This document shows positions 52,690 through 61,059 of a stretch of 64,000 nt of DNA, piece after piece. The translations under genes and the position numbers were made by a program. Origin of the DNA: Lachnospiraceae bacterium (GTDB lineage: Bacteria > Bacillota > Clostridia > Lachnospirales > Lachnospiraceae); the NCBI GenBank assembly GCA_017517305.1, contig JAFWZV010000011.1:123877-187876 (forward strand), in the 5' to 3' direction. The first letter of the stretch is position 1, and every line of letters begins with the position of its first letter. The notes under the pieces are model-generated. The model was not told the DNA's origin. It was given only the letters and a program-made list of their open reading frames with translations, and searched no databases.

Positions 52690-54129
52690 ATGATTTTATT
52701 AGAACAAAATTCACAGGAATATAATAACGATTTGCGTGCTATGATTATGGCATTCTTCCCAGGCGTTAAGATAGTGGAAAAGCTCGAGGGAGAGGATATG
52801 CCTAAGTTTATATTTGTAGCAAGATATGATGAGGCGGAAACATCCCTTGCTATATTAGATGATTATTCTGATATGGAAACTATAGAGGGTAGCTACTTGG
52901 ATAAGGCAGATTTTAGGAATAAGCTAAAGCTGGCATCTTATCATTTGCTAAGTAGATATGCTGATAGAACTCTTCCATGGGGCGACCTTACAGGAGTTAG
53001 ACCAACAAAGATTGCTATGGCAAAGCTTAAATCGGGAGCATCATATGATGAGGCAGTAGAAAACTATGTTAAGGTTTATGAGGTTTCAGATAAGAAAGCA
53101 CAGCTTGCTACTAAGGTGGCTGAGAAGGAACTATCACTTATCTCAGATATTGATGTAGACAATGATTACTGTCTGTATGTGGGAATTCCATTTTGTCCTA
53201 CCAGATGCTTGTACTGTTCCTTTACTTCTTATCCTATAGCACAGTATGAGAAGAAGGCAGCAGAGTATATTAAGACTCTTAAGAAGGAGCTTGATTACAT
53301 AGCTGAGGTTTATAAAGATAAGAGACTTGTATCTGTTTATATAGGTGGTGGTACACCTACATCCATAAGCCATGAGCTACTTGATGAGCTACTTACACAT
53401 ATTGACAGTACATTTGATTTGTCCCAGTGTAAGGAGTTTACTGTGGAGGCGGGAAGACCTGACAGTATTACCAAGGAAAAGCTTATGGTTATGAAGAACC
53501 ATAATATTAGTAGAATAAGTATCAACCCACAGACTATGAATGACGAGACCTTGAAGGTTATCGGAAGAGCTCACACTGTTGAGCAAACTGTAGAAGCCTT
53601 TAAGCTTGCCAGAGAATGTGGTTTTGATAATATAAATATGGACCTTATTGCAGGACTTCCTGGTGAGGATATAAAGAGCATGGAGAATACATTGGCTCAG
53701 ATTAAGGAGCTTGCTCCAGAGAGTCTGACAGTTCATTCCCTTGCCATAAAGCGTGCAGCTAACCTTAAACAACAGCTTGGTGAGTATGCTGAGGAAATCC
53801 ATCAGGATGTTAATGAGATGCTTGATATGGTATCTGATGTTGCCACAGAGCTTGGTATGGAGCCATATTACTTATATCGACAGAAGAATATAGGTGGTAA
53901 TCTGGAGAATGTTGGCTACTCGAAGGAAGGTTTAGAATGTCTCTACAACATCTTGATTATGGAAGAGATAACAGATATAATAGCAGCTGGTGCTGGCGCA
54001 TCTACTAAGGTTACATACCACGCCGAAAATCGTGTGGAGCGAGTGGAAAATTGCAAGTCAGTGGATGATTATATATCTAGATTTGACGAGATGCTAGAGC
54101 GTAAGAAGAAGGAGTTTAAAAACTTATAG
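52690..54129 (+). CDS. hemZ: Coproporphyrinogen dehydrogenase-like radical SAM protein HemZ
   Basis: The 479-residue protein has an N-terminal extension (about 1-155) with WGDLTGVRPTKIA, typical of HemZ, then YVGIPFCPTRCLYCSFTSYP with the CxxxCxxC cluster motif. SVYIGGGTPTSIS, RISINPQTMNDETLKVIGR and MDLIAGLPGED follow, as in the HemN superfamily. The HemZ clade in Firmicutes lies in this housekeeping cluster; whether it truly makes protoporphyrinogen is doubtful in strict anaerobes. The ribosome site is weak (TTGGAATTAG). Confidence 0.9.
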   Translation: MILLEQNSQEYNNDLRAMIMAFFPGVKIVEKLEGEDMPKFIFVARYDEAETSLAILDDYSDMETIEGSYLDKADFRNKLKLASYHLLSRYADRTLPWGDLTGVRPTKIAMAKLKSGASYDEAVENYVKVYEVSDKKAQLATKVAEKELSLISDIDVDNDYCLYVGIPFCPTRCLYCSFTSYPIAQYEKKAAEYIKTLKKELDYIAEVYKDKRLVSVYIGGGTPTSISHELLDELLTHIDSTFDLSQCKEFTVEAGRPDSITKEKLMVMKNHNISRISINPQTMNDETLKVIGRAHTVEQTVEAFKLARECGFDNINMDLIAGLPGEDIKSMENTLAQIKELAPESLTVHSLAIKRAANLKQQLGEYAEEIHQDVNEMLDMVSDVATELGMEPYYLYRQKNIGGNLENVGYSKEGLECLYNILIMEEITDIIAAGAGASTKVTYHAENRVERVENCKSVDDYISRFDEMLERKKKEFKNL

Positions 54130-54148
54130 ATAAGAGGAGGAAATAAAT

Positions 54149-54352
54149 ATGTTAAGTCCAGAGTTATACGATATGATGCCATACATCTTTGCAGGTTTTT
54201 TTGCAATATATGGTATACTTATGATTGCTTGTCCAAAGATAATGGTTAAGAAGGAGTTCAGAGATAACCAAGAGCAACTAGCTAAGACAAGAAAGGGTGG
54301 TATAGGAGTTATTGTTTGCGCATTGGTGCTTTTGATTGTTGCGTGCATGTAA
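54149..54352 (+). CDS. Small two-helix membrane protein, 67 aa
   Basis: The protein has two membrane segments (MPYIFAGFFAIYGILMIAC and GGIGVIVCALVLLIVACM) joined by a basic-acidic hydrophilic loop with KKEFRDNQEQLAKTRK. GAGGAGG lies seven bases before the ATG, and it sits between hemZ and hisS on the same strand. Family not recognised; small DUF3784-like proteins have a similar layout. Confidence 0.7.
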   Translation: MLSPELYDMMPYIFAGFFAIYGILMIACPKIMVKKEFRDNQEQLAKTRKGGIGVIVCALVLLIVACM

Positions 54353-54409
54353 TACATAAAATGCCCCCATACGTATATTTTTAGAATTATATTGAAAGGA
54401 AGCTTTATT

Positions 54410-55672
54410 ATGGCTATGAAGAAAAAGCCTGTTACGGGCATGAAGGACATACTTCCTAAGGAGATGGAGATTAGGGATTATGTTATAGGAATGATTAAGG
54501 AAACATATAAGACATTTGGATTCACTTCAGTGGAGACTCCATGTGTTGAGCATATAGAAAACCTTAGCAGCAAGCAGGGCGGAGAGAATGAGAAGCTTAT
54601 CTTCAAGATTATGAAAAGAGGCGAAAAGCTTAACCTTGAGACTGCAAAGGAAGAGATAGACCTTGTGGATGGTGGTCTTCGTTATGACCTTACTGTACCA
54701 CTTTCAAGATATTACTCAAATAATGCAAATGAGCTTCCAAGTCCATTTAAGGCACTTCAGATGGGAAATGTATGGAGAGCTGACAGACCACAGAGAGGTA
54801 GATATCGTCAGTTTATGCAGTGCGATATAGATATCTTAGGAGAGCCAACTATCTTAGCTGAGATAGAGCTTATCCTTGCTACTACAACTCTTCTTGGAAA
54901 GCTTGATTTTAAGAACTTTACAATTAGAATTAATGACAGAAAGATTCTTAAGGCTATGGCTGCATACAGCGGTTTTGCTGAGGCAGATTATGACAATGTA
55001 TTCATAACTCTTGATAAGATGGACAAGATTGGTTTTGATGGAGTTAAGGAAGAGCTTATAAAGGATGGTTACCCTGAAGAGTCAGTTGTTAAGTACCTTG
55101 ATTTATTTGAGAAGGTTACAAATGATATACAAGGCGTAAGATTCCTTAAGGATACATTAGCAGAGGTTTTAGATCCAAAGGTTGCAGAGGATTTAGAGAC
55201 TATTATTGCCTCAGTTGATAATACTAAGTCAGCAGACTTTAAGATGAGCTTTGATCCAACCTTAGTTAGAGGTATGTCTTACTATACAGGACCTATATTC
55301 GAGATTTCTATGGATGAATTCGGTGGCTCTGTAGGTGGCGGTGGTAGATATGATGAGATGATTGGTAGATTTACTGGTCAGCAGACCCCAGCATGTGGAT
55401 TCTCTATCGGCTTTGAGCGTATAGTAATGCTTCTTCTTGAAAGAGAGTACAAGGTGCCAAGTCAGGGTGCTAAGACAGCTTACTTAATAGAGAAGAATAT
55501 GCCTTCAGACAGACTTCTTGAAATCTTAGATAAGGCTAAGAAGGAGAGAGAGGCTGGCAAGCAGATTAACATTGCTATTATGAAGAAGAATAAGAAGTTC
55601 CAGAAGGAGCTACTTATGGCTGAGGGCTATGAGGTTTTTGAGGAGTTCTACGCTACAGAGTTTAAAAACTAA
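54410..55672 (+). CDS. hisS: Histidyl-tRNA synthetase
   Basis: The 420-residue class II synthetase shows motif 1 around FTSVETPCVEHIE, motif 2 QMGNVWRADRPQRGRYRQFMQCDIDILG, histidine motif RGMSYYTGPIFEI, and motif 3 ACGFSIGFERI. The C-terminal anticodon-binding domain is present. ATG 54410 follows AAAGGA; an upstream TTG would put the ribosome site inside the gene. No T-box leader fits in the 57-base upstream gap. Confidence 0.96.
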   Translation: MAMKKKPVTGMKDILPKEMEIRDYVIGMIKETYKTFGFTSVETPCVEHIENLSSKQGGENEKLIFKIMKRGEKLNLETAKEEIDLVDGGLRYDLTVPLSRYYSNNANELPSPFKALQMGNVWRADRPQRGRYRQFMQCDIDILGEPTILAEIELILATTTLLGKLDFKNFTIRINDRKILKAMAAYSGFAEADYDNVFITLDKMDKIGFDGVKEELIKDGYPEESVVKYLDLFEKVTNDIQGVRFLKDTLAEVLDPKVAEDLETIIASVDNTKSADFKMSFDPTLVRGMSYYTGPIFEISMDEFGGSVGGGGRYDEMIGRFTGQQTPACGFSIGFERIVMLLLEREYKVPSQGAKTAYLIEKNMPSDRLLEILDKAKKEREAGKQINIAIMKKNKKFQKELLMAEGYEVFEEFYATEFKN

Positions 55673-55787
55673 ATACGTAGAAAACACAGGTTTATATAGT
55701 GACTAAATAATTGTCGTAGTGGTAGTTATTATAATGGGTGACTACACATTTAGAACAAATAAGTAGTAATTTAGGAGGACTTAATTT

Positions 55788-57590
55788 ATGGCAGAGTCAA
55801 TGAAGGGACTTAAGAGAAGTCATAGATGTACAGAGGTTAGTAACCAGCTTGTAGGCAGTGAAGTAACTGTTATGGGTTGGGTTCAGAAAAGTAGAAATAA
55901 GGGTGGAATTATTTTCACTGACTTAAGAGATAGAAGTGGTATTCTTCAGATTATATTTGAAGAGGCAAATGTTGGTGCTGAAGCCTACGCTAAGGCTGAG
56001 AAGCTTAGAAGTGAGTTTGTTATCGCTGTTACCGGTAAGGTGGCAAAGCGTGGCGGTGCAGTAAATGAAAACTTGAAAACTGGTGATATCGAGATTATCG
56101 CATCAGATATTAGAGTACTTTCAGAGTCAGAGGTACCACCTTTCCCAATTGAGGAGAATTCAAAGACTAAGGAGGAGCTTAGACTTAAATACAGATACCT
56201 TGACTTAAGAAGACCAGACCTTCAGAAGAATCTTATGATGAGAAGTCAGGTGGCAACTCTTACAAGAACATTCCTTGCAGAGGAAGGCTTTGTGGAGATT
56301 GAGACTCCTACACTTTGTAAGTCAACACCAGAGGGAGCTAGAGATTACCTTGTACCAAGCCGTGTACACCCAGGCAACTTCTATGCACTTCCACAGTCAC
56401 CACAGATTTACAAGCAGCTTCTTATGTGCTCAGGCTATGATAGATATTTCCAGATAGCAAGATGTTATCGTGACGAGGACCTTCGTGCTGATAGACAGCC
56501 AGAATTCACTCAGATAGATATGGAGCTTTCATTTGTAGACGTGGATGATGTTATCGATGTAAATGAGAGACTTTTAGCTAAGCTTTTCAAGGATACAATT
56601 GGCGTTGATGTGGAGCTTCCTATTCAGCGTATGACTTACAAGGAAGCTATGGATAGATTCGGTTCAGATAAGCCAGACCTTAGATTCGGTATGGAGCTTT
56701 GCGATGTAACAGATGTAGTTAAGGATTGTGAGTTCGTAGTATTTAAGGGTGCTACCCAGGCTGGTGGAAGCGTTCGTGGTATCAATGCCAAGGGACAGGG
56801 TGCTATGCCTCGTAAGAAGATAGATGCTCTTGTAGATTTTGCTAAGGGTTACGGTGCTAAGGGACTTGCTTATATCGCTATAGGCGAGGATGGTACTGTC
56901 AAGTCTTCATTTGCAAAGTTTATGAAGGATGAGGAGATGACTGCACTTATTAGCGCTATGGGCGGTGAGAATGGTGACTTACTTCTCTTCGCAGCTGACA
57001 AGACTAAGCTTGTATACGACGTACTTGGAGCTCTTAGAGTCGAGCTTGCAAATCAGCTTGGCTTACTTGATAAGAATGTTTACAAGTTTGTATGGATTAC
57101 TGAGTTCCCACTTCTTGAGTGGAACGAGGATATGAACAGATTCCAGGCTATGCACCATCCATTTACTATGCCAATGGAGGAGGATCTTGAGTATATTGAT
57201 ACTGATCCAGGTAAGGTGCGTGCAAAGGCTTATGATATTGTATTAAATGGTACTGAAATCGGTGGTGGTTCTGTGAGAATTCACCAGAATGATATTCAGG
57301 AGAAGATGTTTAAGGCACTTGGCTTTAGCATGGAGGCTGCTTATGAGCAGTTTGGCTTCCTGTTAAATGCATTTAAGTATGGTGTGCCACCTCACGCAGG
57401 TCTTGCATATGGTCTTGACAGACTTATTATGCTTATGGCTAAGGAGGATTCAATCAGAGATGTAATCGCATTCCCTAAGGTAAAGGATGCATCATGTCTT
57501 ATGAGTGACGCTCCAAATGTAGTAGACCCTAAGCAGCTTGAGGAATTATTCCTTGATATAAAAAAGGCTCAGGCTGACACAGAAGAGTAA
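55788..57590 (+). CDS. aspS: Aspartyl-tRNA synthetase
   Basis: The 600-residue bacterial-type enzyme has an N-terminal OB anticodon domain (VMGWVQKSRNKGGIIFTDLRDRSG), class II motif 1 (FVEIETPTLCKSTPEGARDY), motif 2 (YFQIARCYRDEDLRADRQPEFTQIDMELSF region), a GAD insertion domain and motif 3 (HAGLAYGLDRLIML). The length is standard. The gene pair hisS-aspS is conserved. AGGAGG precedes the ATG. Confidence 0.97.
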   Translation: MAESMKGLKRSHRCTEVSNQLVGSEVTVMGWVQKSRNKGGIIFTDLRDRSGILQIIFEEANVGAEAYAKAEKLRSEFVIAVTGKVAKRGGAVNENLKTGDIEIIASDIRVLSESEVPPFPIEENSKTKEELRLKYRYLDLRRPDLQKNLMMRSQVATLTRTFLAEEGFVEIETPTLCKSTPEGARDYLVPSRVHPGNFYALPQSPQIYKQLLMCSGYDRYFQIARCYRDEDLRADRQPEFTQIDMELSFVDVDDVIDVNERLLAKLFKDTIGVDVELPIQRMTYKEAMDRFGSDKPDLRFGMELCDVTDVVKDCEFVVFKGATQAGGSVRGINAKGQGAMPRKKIDALVDFAKGYGAKGLAYIAIGEDGTVKSSFAKFMKDEEMTALISAMGGENGDLLLFAADKTKLVYDVLGALRVELANQLGLLDKNVYKFVWITEFPLLEWNEDMNRFQAMHHPFTMPMEEDLEYIDTDPGKVRAKAYDIVLNGTEIGGGSVRIHQNDIQEKMFKALGFSMEAAYEQFGFLLNAFKYGVPPHAGLAYGLDRLIMLMAKEDSIRDVIAFPKVKDASCLMSDAPNVVDPKQLEELFLDIKKAQADTEE

Positions 57591-57608
57591 AAATTTATGT
57601 ATGATTTA

Positions 57609-57637
57609 AGAGGTATCCTTGTGGATGCCTCTTTTTT
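57609..57637 (+). terminator. Rho-independent terminator after aspS
   Basis: AGAGGTATCC pairs with GGATGCCTCT around TTGT, followed by six T. It ends the long secDF-aspS transcript. Confidence 0.9.
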
Positions 57638-57775
57638 GATGATGCTATCCAGTAGGAATATACTACATAATTGATGAAAAGACAGTGAGATATAGTTTAG
57701 TTCGTGTAATGCACGAAATGTACCTGCACTATTAGCATATCGTCTTAAAAAAAGTATTTATAACTTGAGATTAGA

Positions 57776-57784
57776 TGTTATAAT
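57776..57784 (+). promoter_or_regulatory. Extended -10 element upstream of the lipoprotein gene
   Basis: TG-T-TATAAT forms a perfect extended -10 box about 47 nt before the start at 57831. No good -35 box is seen. Confidence 0.5.
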
Positions 57785-57830
57785 CATTTTATTGAACTTG
57801 ATGATATTAAAATACCAGGAGGAGAGAGTT

Positions 57831-58679
57831 ATGAAGAGAAAAATGAAATTGGGTGGTTTGATTGGCGCAATGGTTTTGGCTATGTCTTTGACAGGATGTG
57901 GAAATAAGGAGTCTGTAGAGAAAACAGAGACCACAGCAGAGGTTACAACAACTCAGGATGCTGCTTCTACAGAGGATGTTGAAACTACAGAGGTGGCTGG
58001 TACAGAAGCTACAACAGAAGAAAAAAAGACAGACAGTGATAAGGCAGAATTTGGTGGAGTGATAATTAATGGACAGTATTATACATTTTCAATAGAGAGT
58101 GGAATTGACAACTGGAGAGATGCAGGTAAAGATGTTCATTACATGCACTCTATGGATACAGATGTAAATGGTGTGATAATGGGAAATGGCGTGTTTAGTA
58201 TTTATACAGATTTCGTGTTATCGGATGGTGTAACTTCAGATGTTTCTGCTGAGGAGCTTTTGGATAAGGGATATATGCGACAGAATCAGTCTAATGAATA
58301 TTTTATATATGTCACTTCAAAGGGCTACGAAAGCTTTGATGTAGTGGAAGCGGATTACGAGATGATAGTAAGCGAGAACTCATTTAAGTCTTTAGAATAT
58401 GTGGAAGAATTGCCTAGAGTTGGTGCTGATAGAGTGAAGTCATACGTTACTATGGATGACGTAGGAGGAGCACTGGGAATGTTGGGAGGAAATGGAGGAG
58501 ATCCTAAATCCCATATGATGAATTGGCTTATGAGTGCAAGATGTACAAAAATGCTTATGGATGGTGAGATTGATTATTATATATGCCAATCAGTGATTGT
58601 GGACGAAGAGGACGGTGCTGACTTGATATTAGGTATTAGAGCTATGGGTGAGAATGTAGATACATGGGGGTCTAAGTAA
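57831..58679 (+). CDS. Predicted lipoprotein of unknown function, 282 aa
   Basis: A lipoprotein signal peptide (KLGGLIGAMVLAMSLTGC) has the lipobox LTGC, with Cys as the lipidated residue. A Thr/Glu-rich disordered linker (about 27-70) follows, then a folded domain (FGGVIINGQYYTFSIESGIDNWRDAGKD onward). The mature protein should sit on the outer face of the membrane. The family is not recognised. GGAGGAGAG precedes the ATG. It is monocistronic, bounded by terminators on both sides. Confidence 0.82.
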   Translation: MKRKMKLGGLIGAMVLAMSLTGCGNKESVEKTETTAEVTTTQDAASTEDVETTEVAGTEATTEEKKTDSDKAEFGGVIINGQYYTFSIESGIDNWRDAGKDVHYMHSMDTDVNGVIMGNGVFSIYTDFVLSDGVTSDVSAEELLDKGYMRQNQSNEYFIYVTSKGYESFDVVEADYEMIVSENSFKSLEYVEELPRVGADRVKSYVTMDDVGGALGMLGGNGGDPKSHMMNWLMSARCTKMLMDGEIDYYICQSVIVDEEDGADLILGIRAMGENVDTWGSK

Positions 58680-58750
58680 CTAACATATATAGCTAAAAGT
58701 AAAGGAATAGAGTATAGAGTGAGATTTCCAGAATAAGTGTCCATACAAAG

Positions 58751-58798
58751 AGCAAGGAGGTTAAGATGACTGTTTATAGTCCCCATAACCTCCTTGCT
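58751..58798. terminator. Bidirectional terminator between convergent genes
   Basis: AGCAAGGAGGTTA pairs perfectly with TAACCTCCTTGCT; the loop itself holds a GACT/AGTC mini-stem. It separates the lipoprotein gene from the converging histidine kinase gene. Confidence 0.75.
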
Positions 58799-58836
58799 TA
58801 TTTTGTTACTGTTCTGCAAAAAGCAAGATGATATAT

Positions 58837-60273
58837 CTAGCTTTCTTCCTCCGTGCTATCCTCAGAAGACTTAGCAAGTGAAAATGTAAAGTCACTTCCC
58901 ACATCCTCTGTGCTGACAACGTTAATATTTTCATTGTGTGCTAAGATGATTTCTCTGGTTATAGAAAGTCCAAGTCCTGTTCCCTGCTTGTCCTTTCCTC
59001 GAGAGGTATCTGCCTTGTAGAAACGAGTCCAGATTTTCTTAAGGGATTCGGAAGGAATACCGCAACCCTCATCCTTTACAGATACTAATATTTTCTCATT
59101 AAGCTCAGTTAAAGTAATGTATATATTTTTTCCGGAAGGGGTGAACTTTATTGCGTTATCTACAAGGTTATAAATTACCTGCTGAATCTTGGTTTGATCA
59201 CCCTTAACCATTGTGTTGAGACAGTGGTTATTAAGTATAAGATTTATACCCTTCTCTACGCATTTTCCCTCATAGAAACGCATAGCAGCTTTAACAGGCT
59301 TGATAATATCAAAATCTTTAATAACCAGCCATATACCATAAGAATCAAATTTGTTAAGCTCTAGCAAACTACTTGTAAGCTTTGTGAGTCGCTTGGTTTC
59401 ATCCACAATGATATCAAGATATTTACCCTGCTTTTCAGGAGGTATTGTACCATCCTGCATAGCTTCAGCATATCCTTTTATGGAGGTCAGTGGAGACCTG
59501 AAATCATGGGATATATTAGAGATGAAATCCTTACGATATTCATCCAACTTAGAAAGCTCTGAGGCCATATATTCAAGGGTGGATGCCAGCTGTCCTATCT
59601 CGTCCTTAGACTTAATGTTCATGGAAACCTCAAAGTTACCTGTTGAGTAGCTTTCAGCAACAGTATTGATATGTCTGATAGGTCTCATGATTTTCTGAGA
59701 TATCAGTCCAAGCAATGCAAAGGATATAATAAGCATTATTAGGAAAGGTACATAGATAACTCGGATAATGTCACTTTGTACATTTGCCAGCTGTGCCAAT
59801 GTGGAGTGAACAATAATCATTCCGTTTGGCTGATTATCAGTAAGTAGTGGTATGGTTACACTTATTACATCATCCTCGAAGGTGTTATAGAATGTACCTG
59901 TATAGTTGTGAGCTTCAAGTATATCAAAATCTTGGTTTAAAAAGAAAATATTCTTAGGTGGTTCAGGATGTCCCTGGGCTAGTGAATGGTAAGTTACAAT
60001 TCCTCTAGAATCAAGAATCCATATACTTACATCTAGAGTAGAACTGTAGTAATCTAGGTTGCTTTGTAGTTGTTCCTCTGTAAGTGCACCTTGTATATAG
60101 CCTGATATTGATAATTCAGCTATAAGAATTGTTTCGTTGGTTATAACCGCTGTTTTTTCTTTTATAAGGGCGTTTTGTGAAGCATCTGTAGAGTAGATAA
60201 CAACCAAAATAAATACAGCTAATGAAAACACCAAAAATCCTAAGAATATTTTGTCAAATAGGGAATGCTTCAT
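58837..60273 (-). CDS. Sensor histidine kinase (two-component)
   Basis: The 478-residue membrane kinase has helix 1 (IFLGFLVFSLAVFILVVIY), a periplasm-side sensor region of about 140 residues, helix 2 (YVPFLIMLIISFALLGLI), HAMP, the H-box FISNISHDFRSPLTSIKGYAE with the phospho-accepting His, and the ATPase N (NLVDNAIKF), G1 (DEGCGIP) and G2 (GTGLGLSI) boxes. It resembles VicK/ResE-type kinases. It lies one base after the response regulator gene on the same strand, so they form one system. The stimulus is unknown. Confidence 0.94.
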   Translation of the reverse strand: MKHSLFDKIFLGFLVFSLAVFILVVIYSTDASQNALIKEKTAVITNETILIAELSISGYIQGALTEEQLQSNLDYYSSTLDVSIWILDSRGIVTYHSLAQGHPEPPKNIFFLNQDFDILEAHNYTGTFYNTFEDDVISVTIPLLTDNQPNGMIIVHSTLAQLANVQSDIIRVIYVPFLIMLIISFALLGLISQKIMRPIRHINTVAESYSTGNFEVSMNIKSKDEIGQLASTLEYMASELSKLDEYRKDFISNISHDFRSPLTSIKGYAEAMQDGTIPPEKQGKYLDIIVDETKRLTKLTSSLLELNKFDSYGIWLVIKDFDIIKPVKAAMRFYEGKCVEKGINLILNNHCLNTMVKGDQTKIQQVIYNLVDNAIKFTPSGKNIYITLTELNEKILVSVKDEGCGIPSESLKKIWTRFYKADTSRGKDKQGTGLGLSITREIILAHNENINVVSTEDVGSDFTFSLAKSSEDSTEEES

Positions 60274-60274
60274 A

Positions 60275-61003
60275 TTACTGTCTCACCTCAAATTTGTAGC
60301 CCTTTCCCCATACAGTGGAGATAGACCAGTTGTAGTTCTCATTAAGCTTCTCGCGAAGTCTCTTAATGTGAACGTCTACAGTTCTTGAATCGCCTATGTA
60401 ATCATAGCCCCATAGCTTATCTAAAAGCTGGTCACGAGTAAACATCTGATTAGGCTTTTTCGCAAGGAAATACAGTAGCTCTAATTCCTTAGGAGGCATC
60501 TCAACTGGTTTGCCCTCGTGGGTAACAGTGTAGTTTGTAATATTAACAAGAAGGTTGTCATATTCTACATATTCACCCTGCCTATCGGTGTCTATTACGG
60601 TATGTCCAATATTTACAGGTTCTGCAGATATAGGTGTAACAACTCTTCGTAACACTGCCTTAACTCTGGCTACAAGCTCATTTGAGTCAAATGGCTTAAT
60701 CATATAGTCGTCAGCACCTAGCTTAAGGCCTAGAACCTTGTCAAATATTTCACCCTTTGCAGAAAGCATAATAATAGGTGTCTGCTTAGTTTTTCTAACC
60801 TCTGTACATATTTCATATCCGTCAATATCAGGGAGCATTATATCAAGAAGAATAAGGTCTGGGTTGTATGTGTCAACCAGCCTTAATGCGTCCTTGCCGT
60901 TGTTGGCTATCTCAGTGGAGAAGCACTCCTTGATAAGGTATAGGGATATAAGCTCTGCTATATTTTCGTCATCATCTACTATAAGAATTCTTTGCTTGTC
61001 CAT
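60275..61003 (-). CDS. OmpR/PhoB family response regulator
   Basis: The 242-residue regulator has a receiver domain (RILIVDDDENIAELI, phospho-acceptor Asp in PDLILLDIMLPDIDGYEIC, Lys in GADDYMIKPFD) and a winged-helix DNA-binding domain (PPKELELLYFLAKKPNQMFTRDQLLDKLWGYDYIGDSRTVDVHIKRLREKL region). The ATG at 61003 follows AGGAGGAAAC on this strand. It lies 56 bases downstream of mutS2, so read-through from mutS2 is possible. Confidence 0.95.
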   Translation of the reverse strand: MDKQRILIVDDDENIAELISLYLIKECFSTEIANNGKDALRLVDTYNPDLILLDIMLPDIDGYEICTEVRKTKQTPIIMLSAKGEIFDKVLGLKLGADDYMIKPFDSNELVARVKAVLRRVVTPISAEPVNIGHTVIDTDRQGEYVEYDNLLVNITNYTVTHEGKPVEMPPKELELLYFLAKKPNQMFTRDQLLDKLWGYDYIGDSRTVDVHIKRLREKLNENYNWSISTVWGKGYKFEVRQ

Positions 61004-61059
61004 GTTTCCTCCTATGATTATATGTATGGTATCGCAACTGTTTTTTCGACCCACAATAT

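Noticed and set aside
54353-55787. T-box leaders upstream of hisS or aspS
   Set aside because: The gaps are 57 and 115 bases, too short for a T-box, and no AGGGTGGNACCGCG-like sequence is seen.
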